Source of the DNA: Bradyrhizobium sp. LTSP885
Lineage (GTDB): Bacteria; Pseudomonadota; Alphaproteobacteria; Rhizobiales; Xanthobacteraceae
Length of the DNA stretch: 64,000 bases
Reading direction: 5' to 3'
NCBI RefSeq assembly: GCF_000938305.1
Contig: NZ_JYMT01000036.1
Span: forward strand, 124,001-188,000
Below, piece by piece: positions 33,334-41,963 of the stretch. Every line of letters begins with the position of its first letter. Position 1 is the first letter of the stretch. The translations under genes and the position numbers were made by a program. Under the pieces are notes generated by a model. The model saw only the letters and a list, made by a program, of their open reading frames with translations, was not told the origin of the DNA and ran no database searches.

Positions 33334-34662
33334 ATGACCGTTTCTTCTGTAAGCGAGCTCGAACGAGAAACCATCCGCCGGGTCTACTGGCGGCTGATCC
33401 CGATCCTGTTCGCAATGATGTTCTTCAACTATCTCGATCGCATCAATCTCGGCTATGCCGGCTTGACCATGAACAAGGATCTGGGCTTGAGCTCCGCGAT
33501 CTTCGGCTTCGCGGCCAGCGTCTTCTTCCTCGGCTATATGGTGCTGGAGGTCCCGAGCAATCTCATGCTGCACTTGCTCGGCGCGCGAATATGGCTTGCC
33601 CGCATCCTGATCACCTGGGGCTTGGTTGCAACCCTCACCGCCTTCATCTGGAGTCCGCTCAGCCTCTATGTCATGCGGTTCGGCCTCGGCGTGGCGGAGG
33701 CCGGGTTCATGCCTGGCGTGGTGCTGTACCTGACCTACTGGTTTCCTCCGCGCTATCGCGCCCGCGCCGTCGCCGGGTACATCATCGCAGGCTCGTTCTC
33801 GGCGGTAGCAGGCGGGCCGATCTCGACCAGCGTCATGACCTGGTTCGACGGCGCCGGCGGTCTGCATGGCTGGCAATGGATGTTCATTGTCGAAGGCGTC
33901 CCCACCATTCTGCTTGGCCTCTTCACGCTCTATTATCTCACCGATCGGCCGGCCAAGGCGACCTGGCTGACCCCGGAACAGGCCGCATGGCTGGAAGGCG
34001 AACTGGCCACTGAGCGGGCCTCCATCGAACAACAGGGACAGCACAGGGTGATCGACTGCATCCTCGATATCAGGGTCTGGCTGCTGGCGGCACTGTTCGG
34101 CTGTGCGCTGGTGGGCATTTACGGCCTGCTGCTGTGGCTGCCGCAGATCATCAAGGGCATGGGCAATCTCAGCAATATCGAGGTCGGCTTTCTCTCGGCG
34201 ATCCCGCCCTTGCTCGGCGTCGTCGGCACCATCCTGATCAGCCGCAGCTCGGACCGGACCGGCGACCGCAAGTTTCATCTTGCAGGCGTCTACCTGCTCG
34301 CCGCCATCGCCATGCTGGCGAGCGCCTATGTCCAGAGCCCGGTGCTGGCCTTCGCCTTCCTGTGCGTGGCCGGCTTCGGCATCAACTCCGGCAATCCGCT
34401 GTTCTGGAGCATCAACGCCTCGCTGATGACGGGTGCCGCCGGCGCGGCCTCGATCGCCACGGTCAATACGCTGGCGCAATTCGGCGGCTTGATCGGCCCC
34501 TGGTGCATCGGCCTGATCAAGGACTCCACCGGCAGCTTCTCATGGGCGCTGGTCGGGATCGCCGGGTTCTTGCTCGTCGCATCTGCAATCGCCGCCACCA
34601 TGCGCGTCAAACCGCGCGAGACGGAGCTGACGGGAGCCATCCCGTCATCCTTTGCACACTGA
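33334..34662 (+). CDS. MFS transporter, anion:cation symporter family
   Basis: A 442-residue carrier with about 12 transmembrane segments. The ACS-family landmarks are FFNYLDRINLGYAGLTMNKD, GYMVLEVPSNLML, VAEAGFMPGVVLYLTYWFP and a central YYLTDRPAKATWLTPEQ loop; tartrate and phthalate carriers look alike. It lies 22 bases before ligJ, so it probably imports the organic or aromatic acid degraded by LigJ and LigK. GGGAGGA precedes the ATG. Confidence 0.9.
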   Translation: MTVSSVSELERETIRRVYWRLIPILFAMMFFNYLDRINLGYAGLTMNKDLGLSSAIFGFAASVFFLGYMVLEVPSNLMLHLLGARIWLARILITWGLVATLTAFIWSPLSLYVMRFGLGVAEAGFMPGVVLYLTYWFPPRYRARAVAGYIIAGSFSAVAGGPISTSVMTWFDGAGGLHGWQWMFIVEGVPTILLGLFTLYYLTDRPAKATWLTPEQAAWLEGELATERASIEQQGQHRVIDCILDIRVWLLAALFGCALVGIYGLLLWLPQIIKGMGNLSNIEVGFLSAIPPLLGVVGTILISRSSDRTGDRKFHLAGVYLLAAIAMLASAYVQSPVLAFAFLCVAGFGINSGNPLFWSINASLMTGAAGAASIATVNTLAQFGGLIGPWCIGLIKDSTGSFSWALVGIAGFLLVASAIAATMRVKPRETELTGAIPSSFAH

Positions 34663-34684
34663 CACATCTCACAAGGAAGACACC

Positions 34685-35710
34685 ATGATCATCGATTGTC
34701 ACGGTCACTACACCACCGAGCCGCCCAAGCTGCATGCGTTTCGCGACAGGCAGCTGGCCGCGCTCGCCGACAAGTCGCGCCGCCCGCTCACCACCAATCT
34801 CGGCATCACCGACGACGAGATCCGCGCCAGCGTCGAGGGTGCGCAGCTCAAGTTGCAGAAGGAGCGCGGCACCGACGTCACGATCTTCTCGCCGCGAGCC
34901 GCCGGCATGGCGCATCATGTCGGCAAGGAAGCGACCAGCGTTGAATGGACGACGATCTGCAACGATCTCGTGCATCGGGTCTGCACGCTGTTTCCCGACA
35001 ATTTCGTCCCGGTCTGCCAACTGCCGCAGAGCCCCGGCGTGCAGCCGGCCAATTGCATCGCGGAGCTGGAGCGCTGCGTCAACGAGCTTGGCTTCGTCGG
35101 CTGCAACCTCAATCCGGATCCCGCCGGCGGCTACTGGTGCGATCCGCCGCTGACCGACGAATGGTGGTTTCCGCTGTATGAGAAGATGGTCGAGCTCGAC
35201 GTGCCGGCGATGGTCCATGTCTCCTCGTCCTGCAATCCCTGCTTCCACGGCACCGGTGCGCACTATCTCAACGGCGACACCACCGCCTTCATGCAGTTCC
35301 TGACCTCCGATTTGTTCAAGCGCTTCCCGACCTTGCGATTCATCATCCCGCATGGCGGCGGCGCGGTGCCTTATCACTGGGGCCGTTACCGCGGCCTGGC
35401 GCAGGACATGAAGCTGCCGCCGCTGTCGGAGCATCTGCTGCAGAACGTGTTCTTCGACACCTGCGTCTATCATCTCCCCGGCATCGAGCTGTTGACCAAG
35501 GTGATCCCGGTCGAGAACATCCTGTTTGCCTCGGAGATGGTCGGCGCGGTCCGCGGCATCGATCCGGAAACCGGCCATCACTTCGACGACACCCGCCGCT
35601 ACATTGATGCTTTGCCGCTAAGCGCGGAAGACAAGGCGAAGATCTTTGAAGGCAACGCCCGCCGGGTCTATCCTCGGCTGAACGCCCATCTCGACCGCCA
35701 CGCGCACTGA
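34685..35710 (+). CDS. ligJ: 4-oxalomesaconate hydratase
   Basis: This 341-residue amidohydrolase-fold enzyme hydrates 4-oxalomesaconate to 4-carboxy-4-hydroxy-2-oxoadipate in the gallate and protocatechuate 4,5-cleavage pathways. It tracks Sphingobium LigJ through the whole length: IIDCHGHYTTEPPK, FSPRAAGMAHHVG, CQLPQSPGVQPANCI, NLNPDPAGGYW, THYLN-type AHYLNGDTTAFMQ, IPHGGGAVPYHWGRYRGLAQ, FFDTCVYHLPGIELL and ASEMVGAVRGIDP. The metal site His-x-His is at the N-terminus. ATG 34685 has AGGAAG upstream. Confidence 0.94.
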   Translation: MIIDCHGHYTTEPPKLHAFRDRQLAALADKSRRPLTTNLGITDDEIRASVEGAQLKLQKERGTDVTIFSPRAAGMAHHVGKEATSVEWTTICNDLVHRVCTLFPDNFVPVCQLPQSPGVQPANCIAELERCVNELGFVGCNLNPDPAGGYWCDPPLTDEWWFPLYEKMVELDVPAMVHVSSSCNPCFHGTGAHYLNGDTTAFMQFLTSDLFKRFPTLRFIIPHGGGAVPYHWGRYRGLAQDMKLPPLSEHLLQNVFFDTCVYHLPGIELLTKVIPVENILFASEMVGAVRGIDPETGHHFDDTRRYIDALPLSAEDKAKIFEGNARRVYPRLNAHLDRHAH

Positions 35711-35729
35711 CAGAACCCGGAGACAACCG

Positions 35730-36404
35730 ATGGCCATAGGATTTGCAATTCACAAGGCGAAGCGGAAAGTGTCGCCCGACCTGGTCGCGCGCTACCGCAC
35801 CCTCCCCGTTGCCAATATCAGCGATTCGATGTCGCGGATCGCGGGCACCAACCGGCTGCGTCCGATGCACGCAGGCGGCTGGCTCGGCGGCCCGGCGCTG
35901 ACCGTCAAGACGCGGCCGGGCGACAATCTGATGGTGCACAAGGCGATCGATCTTGCGCAGCCCGGCGACGTGATCGTGGTCGACGCCGGCGGCGTCTTGG
36001 TCAACGCCATCATCGGCGAGATCATGTCGACGCTCGCCGAGAAGAAGGGCGTGGCCGGCTTCGTGATCGACGGTTCGATCCGCGATGCGGGCGCGATCCG
36101 CGCCGGATCGTTCCCGGTGTTTGCCGCCGGTGTCGCGCATCGCGGCCCCTACAAGGACGGTCCCGGCGAAATCAACTGTGCGATCTCGATCGACGGCATG
36201 ATCGTCGAGCCCGGCGACCTCATCGTCGCCGATGACGATGGCGTGCTGTGCGTGCCCTATGATGAGGCGGCCGCGATCTGCAAGCTGACCGAGGCCAAGA
36301 AGGCGACCGAAGAGAAGGCGATCCAGGACATCCTCGCCGGCACCAGTGACCGCCGCTGGGTCGACGAGGCGCTGCAGCGGCTGGGCTGCGAATTCAAGGA
36401 GTGA
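35730..36404 (+). CDS. ligK: 4-carboxy-4-hydroxy-2-oxoadipate aldolase (HMG/CHA aldolase, RraA fold)
   Basis: This 224-residue class II aldolase cleaves 4-carboxy-4-hydroxy-2-oxoadipate to pyruvate and oxaloacetate. The family stretches are VANISDSMSRIAGTNRLRP, GDNLMVHKAIDLAQPGDVIVVD, VIDGSIRDAGAIR with the Arg-Asp catalytic/metal pair, and VEPGDLIVADDDGV. It follows ligJ by 19 bases, an arrangement that makes the RNase-regulator (RraA) reading unlikely. Confidence 0.92.
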   Translation: MAIGFAIHKAKRKVSPDLVARYRTLPVANISDSMSRIAGTNRLRPMHAGGWLGGPALTVKTRPGDNLMVHKAIDLAQPGDVIVVDAGGVLVNAIIGEIMSTLAEKKGVAGFVIDGSIRDAGAIRAGSFPVFAAGVAHRGPYKDGPGEINCAISIDGMIVEPGDLIVADDDGVLCVPYDEAAAICKLTEAKKATEEKAIQDILAGTSDRRWVDEALQRLGCEFKE

Positions 36405-36420
36405 GGTGAGCGCCTCAATT

Positions 36421-36451
36421 CGTCATGCCCGGGCTTGACCCGGGCATGACG
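36421..36451. repeat. Hairpin repeat after ligK
   Basis: CGTCATGCCCGGG-CTTGA-CCCGGGCATGACG is a perfect 13-base stem with a 5-base loop. It lies 16 bases after ligK, where it may act as a terminator or be a mobile REP-type element. Confidence 0.75.
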
Positions 36452-36474
36452 GAAGTATGCGGGGATATGTTGGC

Positions 36475-37110
36475 CTAACGGCCGTAGAACAGCGGAGACT
36501 GGCCGGGCAGCAGCGGCGCATTGATGTCGCTGTCCATGCGCTGCGAATTCGGTTGCGCGAAACTGGCACCGAACGACAGGCTGATATTCGACGTCGGCCG
36601 GAATTCGAGACCGGCCCGTGCGGCGTAGCCGGCGGGCACGCTGGAGCTGGAGCTGAACGGCGCAGCCGGCCCGCCCGCGCCGGGAGGCGTGTACTTCAAG
36701 CTGTCGAAGCCGGCGAAGAACGTGACCGGCGATCCGCCGACACCCTTGAAATTGTAGCCGTACTGAACGCCTTGATAGCTCAGCGAGCCGAACGCCGCAC
36801 TCTGGTTGGATCCGGTCAATCCGAGGTTGCCGCCTTCACCGCCGACGAACCAGCCGGTCGGAAGATTGCTGCCCAGATACGAGAAGCCCGCGCCAGCTTG
36901 AGCATCGCCTTGAGCGTTCCCGCCATCAAAGCCTGGAAAGTTCCCGTAACTGTCCGCGCCCTGCCCGCCCGTCGGATGACCGCCGAAGCCGAACAGCCCG
37001 CCCGGAAGCCAGTATCTCACGGGGCCGGATTGGGCGCGCGCCTGCTGGCCGCCCAGACAGAGCGCCGCCAACAGGATTGCGAGACCGCCTTTGCTTGCGA
37101 AGATCGACAT
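36475..37110 (-). CDS. Outer-membrane beta-barrel protein
   Basis: A 211-residue protein with a signal peptide (cleavage after QQARA) and a Gly/Ser/aromatic-rich body. Alternating stretches such as GWFVGGEGGNLGL, FGSLSYQGVQYGYNF, GSPVTFFAGFDSLKY and AGYAARAGLEFRPTSNISLSFGASF fit beta-hairpins of a small outer-membrane barrel of the Omp25/OmpA-like kind. The N-terminal 55 mature residues are low complexity. The C-terminus lacks a terminal Phe, so barrel insertion is inferred only. It has no operon partner. Confidence 0.72.
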   Translation of the reverse strand: MSIFASKGGLAILLAALCLGGQQARAQSGPVRYWLPGGLFGFGGHPTGGQGADSYGNFPGFDGGNAQGDAQAGAGFSYLGSNLPTGWFVGGEGGNLGLTGSNQSAAFGSLSYQGVQYGYNFKGVGGSPVTFFAGFDSLKYTPPGAGGPAAPFSSSSSVPAGYAARAGLEFRPTSNISLSFGASFAQPNSQRMDSDINAPLLPGQSPLFYGR

Positions 37111-37272
37111 TCGGACTACTCGTCAGTGACTTGAAATTATACCTTCTGGACATCGAAAATGCCAGCGCTGCGCCCCCAATGGATTTTCTACGGCATTTCG
37201 CGCACCTTCCGGCCGTGGACACCGCTTGTCTGATGACGAGGTCTCAGCGGGCGGGATCATGGAGCCGACGAC

Positions 37273-37788
37273 ATGGATGAAGTCGAGATCGTCGCTTACG
37301 ATCCCCGATGGCCGCTCTTGTTCGACGAAGAGGCGAGGCGGTTACGGGCGGCCCTTGATCCATCGCTGATCGTGGGGCTCGAGCATTTCGGAAGCACCGC
37401 GATTCCCGGTCTGTCGGCCAAGCCCATCATCGACATCCTGATCGCGGTGAGGTCATTGGCTGCCGCTCGGGCCGCCTTTGTCGAAGCGCTGCGAAAGCTC
37501 GACTACGTTTATTGGGCCGACAATCCGAAGCAGGATCGCATGTTCTTCGTCAAGGGGATGCCGCCGTTTGGTCCAAAGCGCTCCCATCACGTGCATGTCA
37601 CGGAGCCACAGGGAGAGATGTGGCAGCGGCTGGCATTCAGGGATTATTTGCGCGCTCATCCGGAGGAGGCCGCGACCTACGAGCGGCTCAAACGACGACT
37701 TGCGATCGATCATCGCGCAGATCGCGAAGCTTATACGGACGCTAAATCCGCCTATGTCGAAAGCGTGATGCGGAAGACAAGCAAGTAG
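37273..37788 (+). CDS. GrpB family protein (UPF0157)
   Basis: A 171-residue cytosolic protein of the GrpB/DUF429-like nucleotidyltransferase superfamily. The motifs are EIVAYDPRWPLLFDEEARRL, LEHFGSTAIPGLSAKPIIDILIAV (the G-S-T and K-P-x-I-D-I positions of the minimal nucleotidyltransferase fold), SHHVHVTEP and LAFRDYLRAHPEEAATYERLK. The family has no settled physiological role; some members lie near CoA or antibiotic genes. It stands alone here. Confidence 0.9.
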   Translation: MDEVEIVAYDPRWPLLFDEEARRLRAALDPSLIVGLEHFGSTAIPGLSAKPIIDILIAVRSLAAARAAFVEALRKLDYVYWADNPKQDRMFFVKGMPPFGPKRSHHVHVTEPQGEMWQRLAFRDYLRAHPEEAATYERLKRRLAIDHRADREAYTDAKSAYVESVMRKTSK

Positions 37789-37936
37789 AGACGTCCGTTG
37801 TCGGCCCCATGACCGAGAATAGCGATGACCGCTGCAAACGCCGGCGCCGGAGCACTTTGACCGGCATTAAACCTGCGTAATGCGCCGAACCCGCAGGCCC
37901 TTCGTCACCTCCAACAGATCTAAGGAGGTGATATTC

Positions 37937-38266
37937 ATGAAACTTGTTTCTGCACTTGTTGGCCTCGCCGCACTTGGTGGGGTCGCTTTATCCAGCGCCG
38001 CCGCATCTGCGGCACCGGTCGAGGTCCCGGTCACGGCAACCGGAATGGTCGTCCCGGCCGGCTACGTCTGCAACGAATGGGGCCACTGCTGGCACCGCCA
38101 TGGCTACAGTGGACGCTATTACCATCGCCACTATTGGCATGGTGACAGCTGGCACCATTGGCATCGTTACGGCTGGCACCGCCATGACGGCTGGCATCAT
38201 CCGTGGGGCTATGCCGACGGCTATGGCTACGGCTGGCACCACTGGCATCACTGGCACCAGTGGTAA
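37937..38266 (+). CDS. Small His/Trp/Tyr-rich secreted protein
   Basis: A 109-residue protein with a signal peptide (MKLVSALVGLAALGGVAL..., cleavage near ASA-APVEV). The C-terminal 65 residues are extremely rich in His, Trp, Tyr and Gly, built from short H-x-H and W-H-x-W units. The Cys pair CNEWGHC precedes them. Metal binding (Ni, Cu or Zn) at the periplasmic or outer surface is plausible from composition, not shown. A near-consensus AAGGAGGTGAT ribosome site and a strong terminator downstream suggest high expression. Confidence 0.78.
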   Translation: MKLVSALVGLAALGGVALSSAAASAAPVEVPVTATGMVVPAGYVCNEWGHCWHRHGYSGRYYHRHYWHGDSWHHWHRYGWHRHDGWHHPWGYADGYGYGWHHWHHWHQW

Positions 38267-38274
38267 CGACTGGG

Positions 38275-38294
38275 AAAGGGGCTACGGCCCCTTT
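38275..38294 (+). terminator. Rho-independent terminator of the His-rich gene
   Basis: AAAGGGGC-TACG-GCCCCTTT is a perfect 8-base stem with a stable UACG tetraloop, 9 bases after the stop codon, followed by a CACTTTCT tract. Confidence 0.8.
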
Positions 38295-38379
38295 CACTTT
38301 CTCGGCGAATGCAAAGGCGAGAGCGAGTAGCGAGCGGACCGTCGTCGAGCGACAACAACGCATGCGTCGCCGTCATCGT

Positions 38380-39081
38380 CTATCCGATGCGAGCCCACAC
38401 CCGGAGGCCACCAAGCAGCGTAAAACCGAGATCCATCGCAAGCGTCAGATCTCGCCCATGCTCGTAGCAGACGATTTCGGCCGGAGCGAACTGCGTGGCC
38501 ACGGCGTCCAGGAATTGCTGCGTCGAGCCGAAGATATTCGTGACCCCGATGGCGCCGGCCGCGTCGTACGCGATCCCTCCGGCCAGAATCCTGCCCATGT
38601 CGTCGACGCCCGCAAGCACGTAGACACGTCGGTCCTCCAACAACTCGGCGCGGAAGATGCGCCGAGCGTCCGGATCAGCGCCACGCCAGGCCCGCTCCCA
38701 CGCCGCCAGACCTGGCTCATCGCCAATCCGGCGCCAATTGAGCCCGTCCGTTACAACCGCCGGCGTGGATTGCATCAGGCAGAGCCACCGCGCGTCGAAC
38801 AGCATGTGAAGGCCCGCGGCCGACAGATCGAGGCAGGAAAAGCTGTCCTTCACGCTGAAGCCGAGGTCGCCGCCGCGAGCCAGTTCAGCAATGAATCGGG
38901 TCTGTTTGACAGGATCTGCCGCAGCATCAACCGTCACGACGTTGGGATAATATTGCGGCGTTGGAGTGCGGCAGAACCACATCCCGTGAGCCTGCTCGAC
39001 CGGCAGCCCATGCGACCGCCAAACTGCGGCACACCATTCGGCGTTATTCAGCGCCGCCACCGTGTTGCGCTCGTCCTGCAT
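38380..39081 (-). CDS. Unrecognised soluble protein, possible GNAT-like fold
   Basis: A 233-residue protein, coding by composition and by its position after the MarR gene. It starts ERNTVAALNNAEWCAAVWRSHG, has FCRTPTPQYYPNVVTV and SFSCLDLSAAGLHMLFDARWLC, and ends in a half resembling an acetyltransferase core (VYVLAGVDDMGRILAGGIAYDAAGAIGVTN). No clear acetyl-CoA loop is visible, so the fold call is tentative. ATG 39081 was chosen; a GTG at 39108 is possible. It lies 87 bases after the end of the MarR gene on the same strand and may belong to the oxygenase transcript. Confidence 0.65.
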   Translation of the reverse strand: MQDERNTVAALNNAEWCAAVWRSHGLPVEQAHGMWFCRTPTPQYYPNVVTVDAAADPVKQTRFIAELARGGDLGFSVKDSFSCLDLSAAGLHMLFDARWLCLMQSTPAVVTDGLNWRRIGDEPGLAAWERAWRGADPDARRIFRAELLEDRRVYVLAGVDDMGRILAGGIAYDAAGAIGVTNIFGSTQQFLDAVATQFAPAEIVCYEHGRDLTLAMDLGFTLLGGLRVWARIG

Positions 39082-39168
39082 CGTCCATCCATTCGCATGA
39101 CATTGCACGGAAGCGCAAGGTGCGAAGGTTGTCGGGTGGCCGCCGCGTGTGGGGCGCCATTCGCCACG

Positions 39169-39768
39169 TCACGTTCCCTGCTGCCTTCGTGGGCGCCTCT
39201 TGGCGATCCGCTTGACCGGAGCGTGAGCCGAGCGGGCATTGGCGGATTCATCGCCCATATGCGGAATGCGCTGCTCGAGATGCGCGACGACGCGGAAAAA
39301 CGTGTCGATCGATTTTGCGTCAAGCCCGGTGGTGAGGTTGTCATGCCGGCGCAGGATCTCGTCCAGGCTGCGGTCGAGAAGCGCGACACCGCGCGACGAT
39401 AGTTTGATCTCGGTGCGATTTCTCGCGCTGGCCTTGACGGGCGTAAGCTCGATCAGCCCCTTCCTGTTGAGCGACGCGGTCTCGCGGCTGACCACGGCCT
39501 TGTCCAGATGCGCTTCGGTCCAGATGTCATAGGCGCTTGCCGGCTCGTGCTCCTGCAGGAAGGATAGAATGCGCCATTCCGCGAGCGACACGCCGTAAGC
39601 TTCCGGAAAGAACGCATTGGCGTTGGCGCGAAACTTCGCGACCAGGCTCGACAGTACCGTCGGCACGTAGCGCTCGAAATCGATGACAAGCTCCGCGCGC
39701 GGCGCTTCGGGTTGGGTCCGGCGCTGGTCGGGCGCCTTGTTGCGACGTGTGACAGCATGGCTCTTCAT
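39169..39768 (-). CDS. MarR family regulator of the Rieske oxygenase operon
   Basis: A 199-residue winged-helix repressor. The DNA-binding core is YGVSLAEWRILSFLQEHEPAS, IWTEAHLDKAVVSRETASLN, RKGLIEL and the wing NRTEIKLSSRGVALLDR. N- and C-terminal basic extensions flank it. The start at 39768 overlaps the MFS gene by 4 bases; the open frame continues upstream only as a shadow of that gene. As last gene of the oxygenase operon it probably represses the promoter at 43384-43412 until an aromatic ligand binds. Confidence 0.9.
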   Translation of the reverse strand: MKSHAVTRRNKAPDQRRTQPEAPRAELVIDFERYVPTVLSSLVAKFRANANAFFPEAYGVSLAEWRILSFLQEHEPASAYDIWTEAHLDKAVVSRETASLNRKGLIELTPVKASARNRTEIKLSSRGVALLDRSLDEILRRHDNLTTGLDAKSIDTFFRVVAHLEQRIPHMGDESANARSAHAPVKRIAKRRPRRQQGT

Positions 39769-41078
39769 GTCTTCACGAGCTGAGAGCGTGCGATCAGAAC
39801 CAGCATCGCTGCGAACAGGAGAACGCCGGAGACAACGAGGAATCCGATGGTAAAACTTCCCGAGGCGTCCTTGGCGCGTCCGATCACGATCGGAATCGTG
39901 GCGCCACCAATGCTGCCAATGGTGCTGACCAGTCCGATCGCGCCCGGCGCGCTCTGCCGCGACATGTAGGACTGCGGAATGGTCCAGAACACCGCCTGGG
40001 TGCCGTAGATGCCGACATTGGCGACCATGAAGCCGATGATGATCCAGACCGGCGTCGTCGCGAACGCGGCGATTGCGAAACCCAAGGCCGCGATGACGAA
40101 GGTCATGACCGCGTAATAGAAGCGCTCGCCGATACGATCGGAATGCCGGGACAGCACGATCATGCCGATCAGCCCCGCAATTGGCGGGATCGCGGTCACC
40201 AGACCGACTTGCGACACCGGCAAGCCGAACGTCTTGATGATCTGCGGCAGCCAGGGAAACAGCGAGGCCAGCCCGCAGAACAGCCCGAAATTGCAGAAGC
40301 CGAACAACAGCACCATCGGCTTGGTGATGGTCTTCAGCACGCTTTCGCCATGCACGACGCCGGTTGCCTTGGCGTCGCGCTCCAACGCCCCCAGCAGCCA
40401 ACTCCGCTGCGCGGCGGTGAGCCAGGTCGCCTGCTGCGGCCGGTCGGTCAGGTAGAAGATGCCGACAATGCCGAGAATGACGGGCGGCAGGCCTTCGAGG
40501 ATGAACAGCCACTTCCACCCCGAAATGCCGAAGGTGCCGTTGAGCTCGAGAATTGCGCCTGAGATCAGCGAGGCAAAGATGTAGGAGATCGGCACCGCGT
40601 AATTGAACATCGCGTTGTAGCGGGCGCGATAGCTGAACGGGAACCACATGCTGAGCAACAGCATCACGCCCGGAAACAGCCCGGATTCGGCAAAGCCGAG
40701 GAAACCGCGAAACGTATACAGGCTCAATGGTCCCTGCGTGAACGCCATCAACACCGTCGCGAAGCCCCACAGGATCGCGATCCGGGTCAGCGTGACGCGC
40801 GCGCCATATTTGCTGAGCACGAGATTGCTCGGGATCTCGAAAATCGCATAGGTGAAGTACATGATCCCGACGGCGATGCCGAACATCTCGGCATTGAGCC
40901 CGAGTTCCTTGTTCATCTGCAACGCGGCAAAGGAGATGTTGCCACGATCAAGGATGGCGAGGAAATACATCGCCATGACGAACCACATCAGGCGCCCTGC
41001 GACCTTGCGGATCGTCGCGCGTTCGGTTTCGGGATCGGTGGCTGAGATCGTCACCTTGTCCAGCGCGAGTTCGGTCAT
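39765..41078 (-). CDS. MFS transporter, aromatic/organic acid carrier
   Basis: A 437-residue transporter with about 12 transmembrane segments. The ACS-family landmarks are AILDRGNISFAALQMNKELG, YAIFEIPSNLVLSKYGAR, FAESGLFPGVMLLLSMWFP and FYLTDRPQQATWLTAAQ. Lying between the Rieske ferredoxin and the MarR gene, it most likely imports the substrate of the oxygenase. It starts 37 bases after the ferredoxin gene. Confidence 0.9.
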   Translation of the reverse strand: MTELALDKVTISATDPETERATIRKVAGRLMWFVMAMYFLAILDRGNISFAALQMNKELGLNAEMFGIAVGIMYFTYAIFEIPSNLVLSKYGARVTLTRIAILWGFATVLMAFTQGPLSLYTFRGFLGFAESGLFPGVMLLLSMWFPFSYRARYNAMFNYAVPISYIFASLISGAILELNGTFGISGWKWLFILEGLPPVILGIVGIFYLTDRPQQATWLTAAQRSWLLGALERDAKATGVVHGESVLKTITKPMVLLFGFCNFGLFCGLASLFPWLPQIIKTFGLPVSQVGLVTAIPPIAGLIGMIVLSRHSDRIGERFYYAVMTFVIAALGFAIAAFATTPVWIIIGFMVANVGIYGTQAVFWTIPQSYMSRQSAPGAIGLVSTIGSIGGATIPIVIGRAKDASGSFTIGFLVVSGVLLFAAMLVLIARSQLVKT

Positions 41079-41115
41079 GTCTGCTCCCCCTTGTCTTATT
41101 TTTTGTCACTCCCCG

Positions 41116-41439
41116 CTATGCGGGCAGGCAGACCTCAAGCCTGTCGTCGACGACGCGCACCGGATAGACCGGAATGTCGATCTCGACAGGGCTGGTCAGG
41201 GCTTCGCCGGTGCGGATATCGAAGCGGCCCATGTGCAATGGACATTCGATCTCGCAGCCATCGAGCATGCCGTCGGAGAGCAGCGCCTCCGCATGGGTGC
41301 AGATATTGCCGGTGGCGTAGAACTCCTGGCCGACGCGGTAGAGCGCGACGTGATGGCCCGATATCTCGACGCCGTAGGGCTCGCCCTCCCTCAACTCGCC
41401 GAGTGACGCCGCCCTGTGCCAGGTTCCGCTGTCGGTCAT
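41116..41439 (-). CDS. Rieske [2Fe-2S] ferredoxin of the ring-hydroxylating oxygenase
   Basis: A 107-residue soluble electron carrier with the Rieske ligands Cys-x-His in NICTHAEALLSDG and Cys-x2-His in CPLHMGRFDIRTG. It is of the BphF/NagAb type and passes electrons from a reductase to the oxygenase. No reductase gene is present in the operon, so one encoded elsewhere must serve. It starts 8 bases after the beta-subunit gene. Confidence 0.93.
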   Translation of the reverse strand: MTDSGTWHRAASLGELREGEPYGVEISGHHVALYRVGQEFYATGNICTHAEALLSDGMLDGCEIECPLHMGRFDIRTGEALTSPVEIDIPVYPVRVVDDRLEVCLPA

Positions 41440-41447
41440 ATGCCCTC

Positions 41448-41963
41448 TTAGATGCTGTGGAAATCCAACACGGTCGGTACGCGGTCATTCACCAGCGTGA
41501 TCACCTTGCGCGCGATTTTCCATTCGTCGCCGTCGCGCTTCAGGGTGTGCTGATAGCGGCCGTGGTGGACATGCCCCTTTGCCACGCGCTGGTCGTAGAC
41601 ATGGACTGAGAACACCGAGTGGCAAATGATCTGCCCGGATTCGGGCTCGAAGGCCTCCAGATTGGAGATCTGGTGCACCGTGCGCGGCAGCGGAAGCGCA
41701 GTGATGGATTTCCGCGACTCGATGCGCGCGATCCGTTCCTCCAGGCCGCGCCGCGCGTCGTGGTAGAGCAGCGAGACCTGCGTGTTCGGGTCCTTGGTGG
41801 TCTCGTATTCGTCAAGCCAGGCCGGCACCCAGTAGACCGCATCTTCCCGGTACATCGCGACCCAGTCGGTCCATTCCCCGGCATCGAGCAGGCGGGCTTC
41901 GCGGAAGACAATCGCTGCTGCGACCGCGACCGCGTCGAGATGATCAGCTGCGGGGCTGGCCAT
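41448..41963 (-). CDS. Aromatic-ring-hydroxylating oxygenase, small (beta) subunit
   Basis: A 171-residue structural subunit with the NTF2-like fold. AAIVFREARLLDAGEWTDWVAMYREDAVYWVPAW-type wording (residues about 15-45), KSITALPLPRTVHQISNL and DEWKIARKVITLVND match BenB/AntB-like proteins. The start at 41963 overlaps the alpha-subunit stop (TGATG); an upstream in-frame start lies inside the alpha gene. It forms the hexameric oxygenase with the alpha subunit. Confidence 0.92.
   Translation of the reverse strand: MASPAADHLDAVAVAAAIVFREARLLDAGEWTDWVAMYREDAVYWVPAWLDEYETTKDPNTQVSLLYHDARRGLEERIARIESRKSITALPLPRTVHQISNLEAFEPESGQIICHSVFSVHVYDQRVAKGHVHHGRYQHTLKRDGDEWKIARKVITLVNDRVPTVLDFHSI

Noticed and set aside
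35730..36404. RraA ribonuclease E inhibitor
   Set aside because: The fold is shared, but the Arg-Asp aldolase pair and linkage to ligJ point to the CHA/HMG aldolase.
39769..40770. Upstream extension of the MarR reading frame
   Set aside because: It overlaps the MFS gene in another frame. MarR homology starts at 39768 with the usual 4-base overlap.
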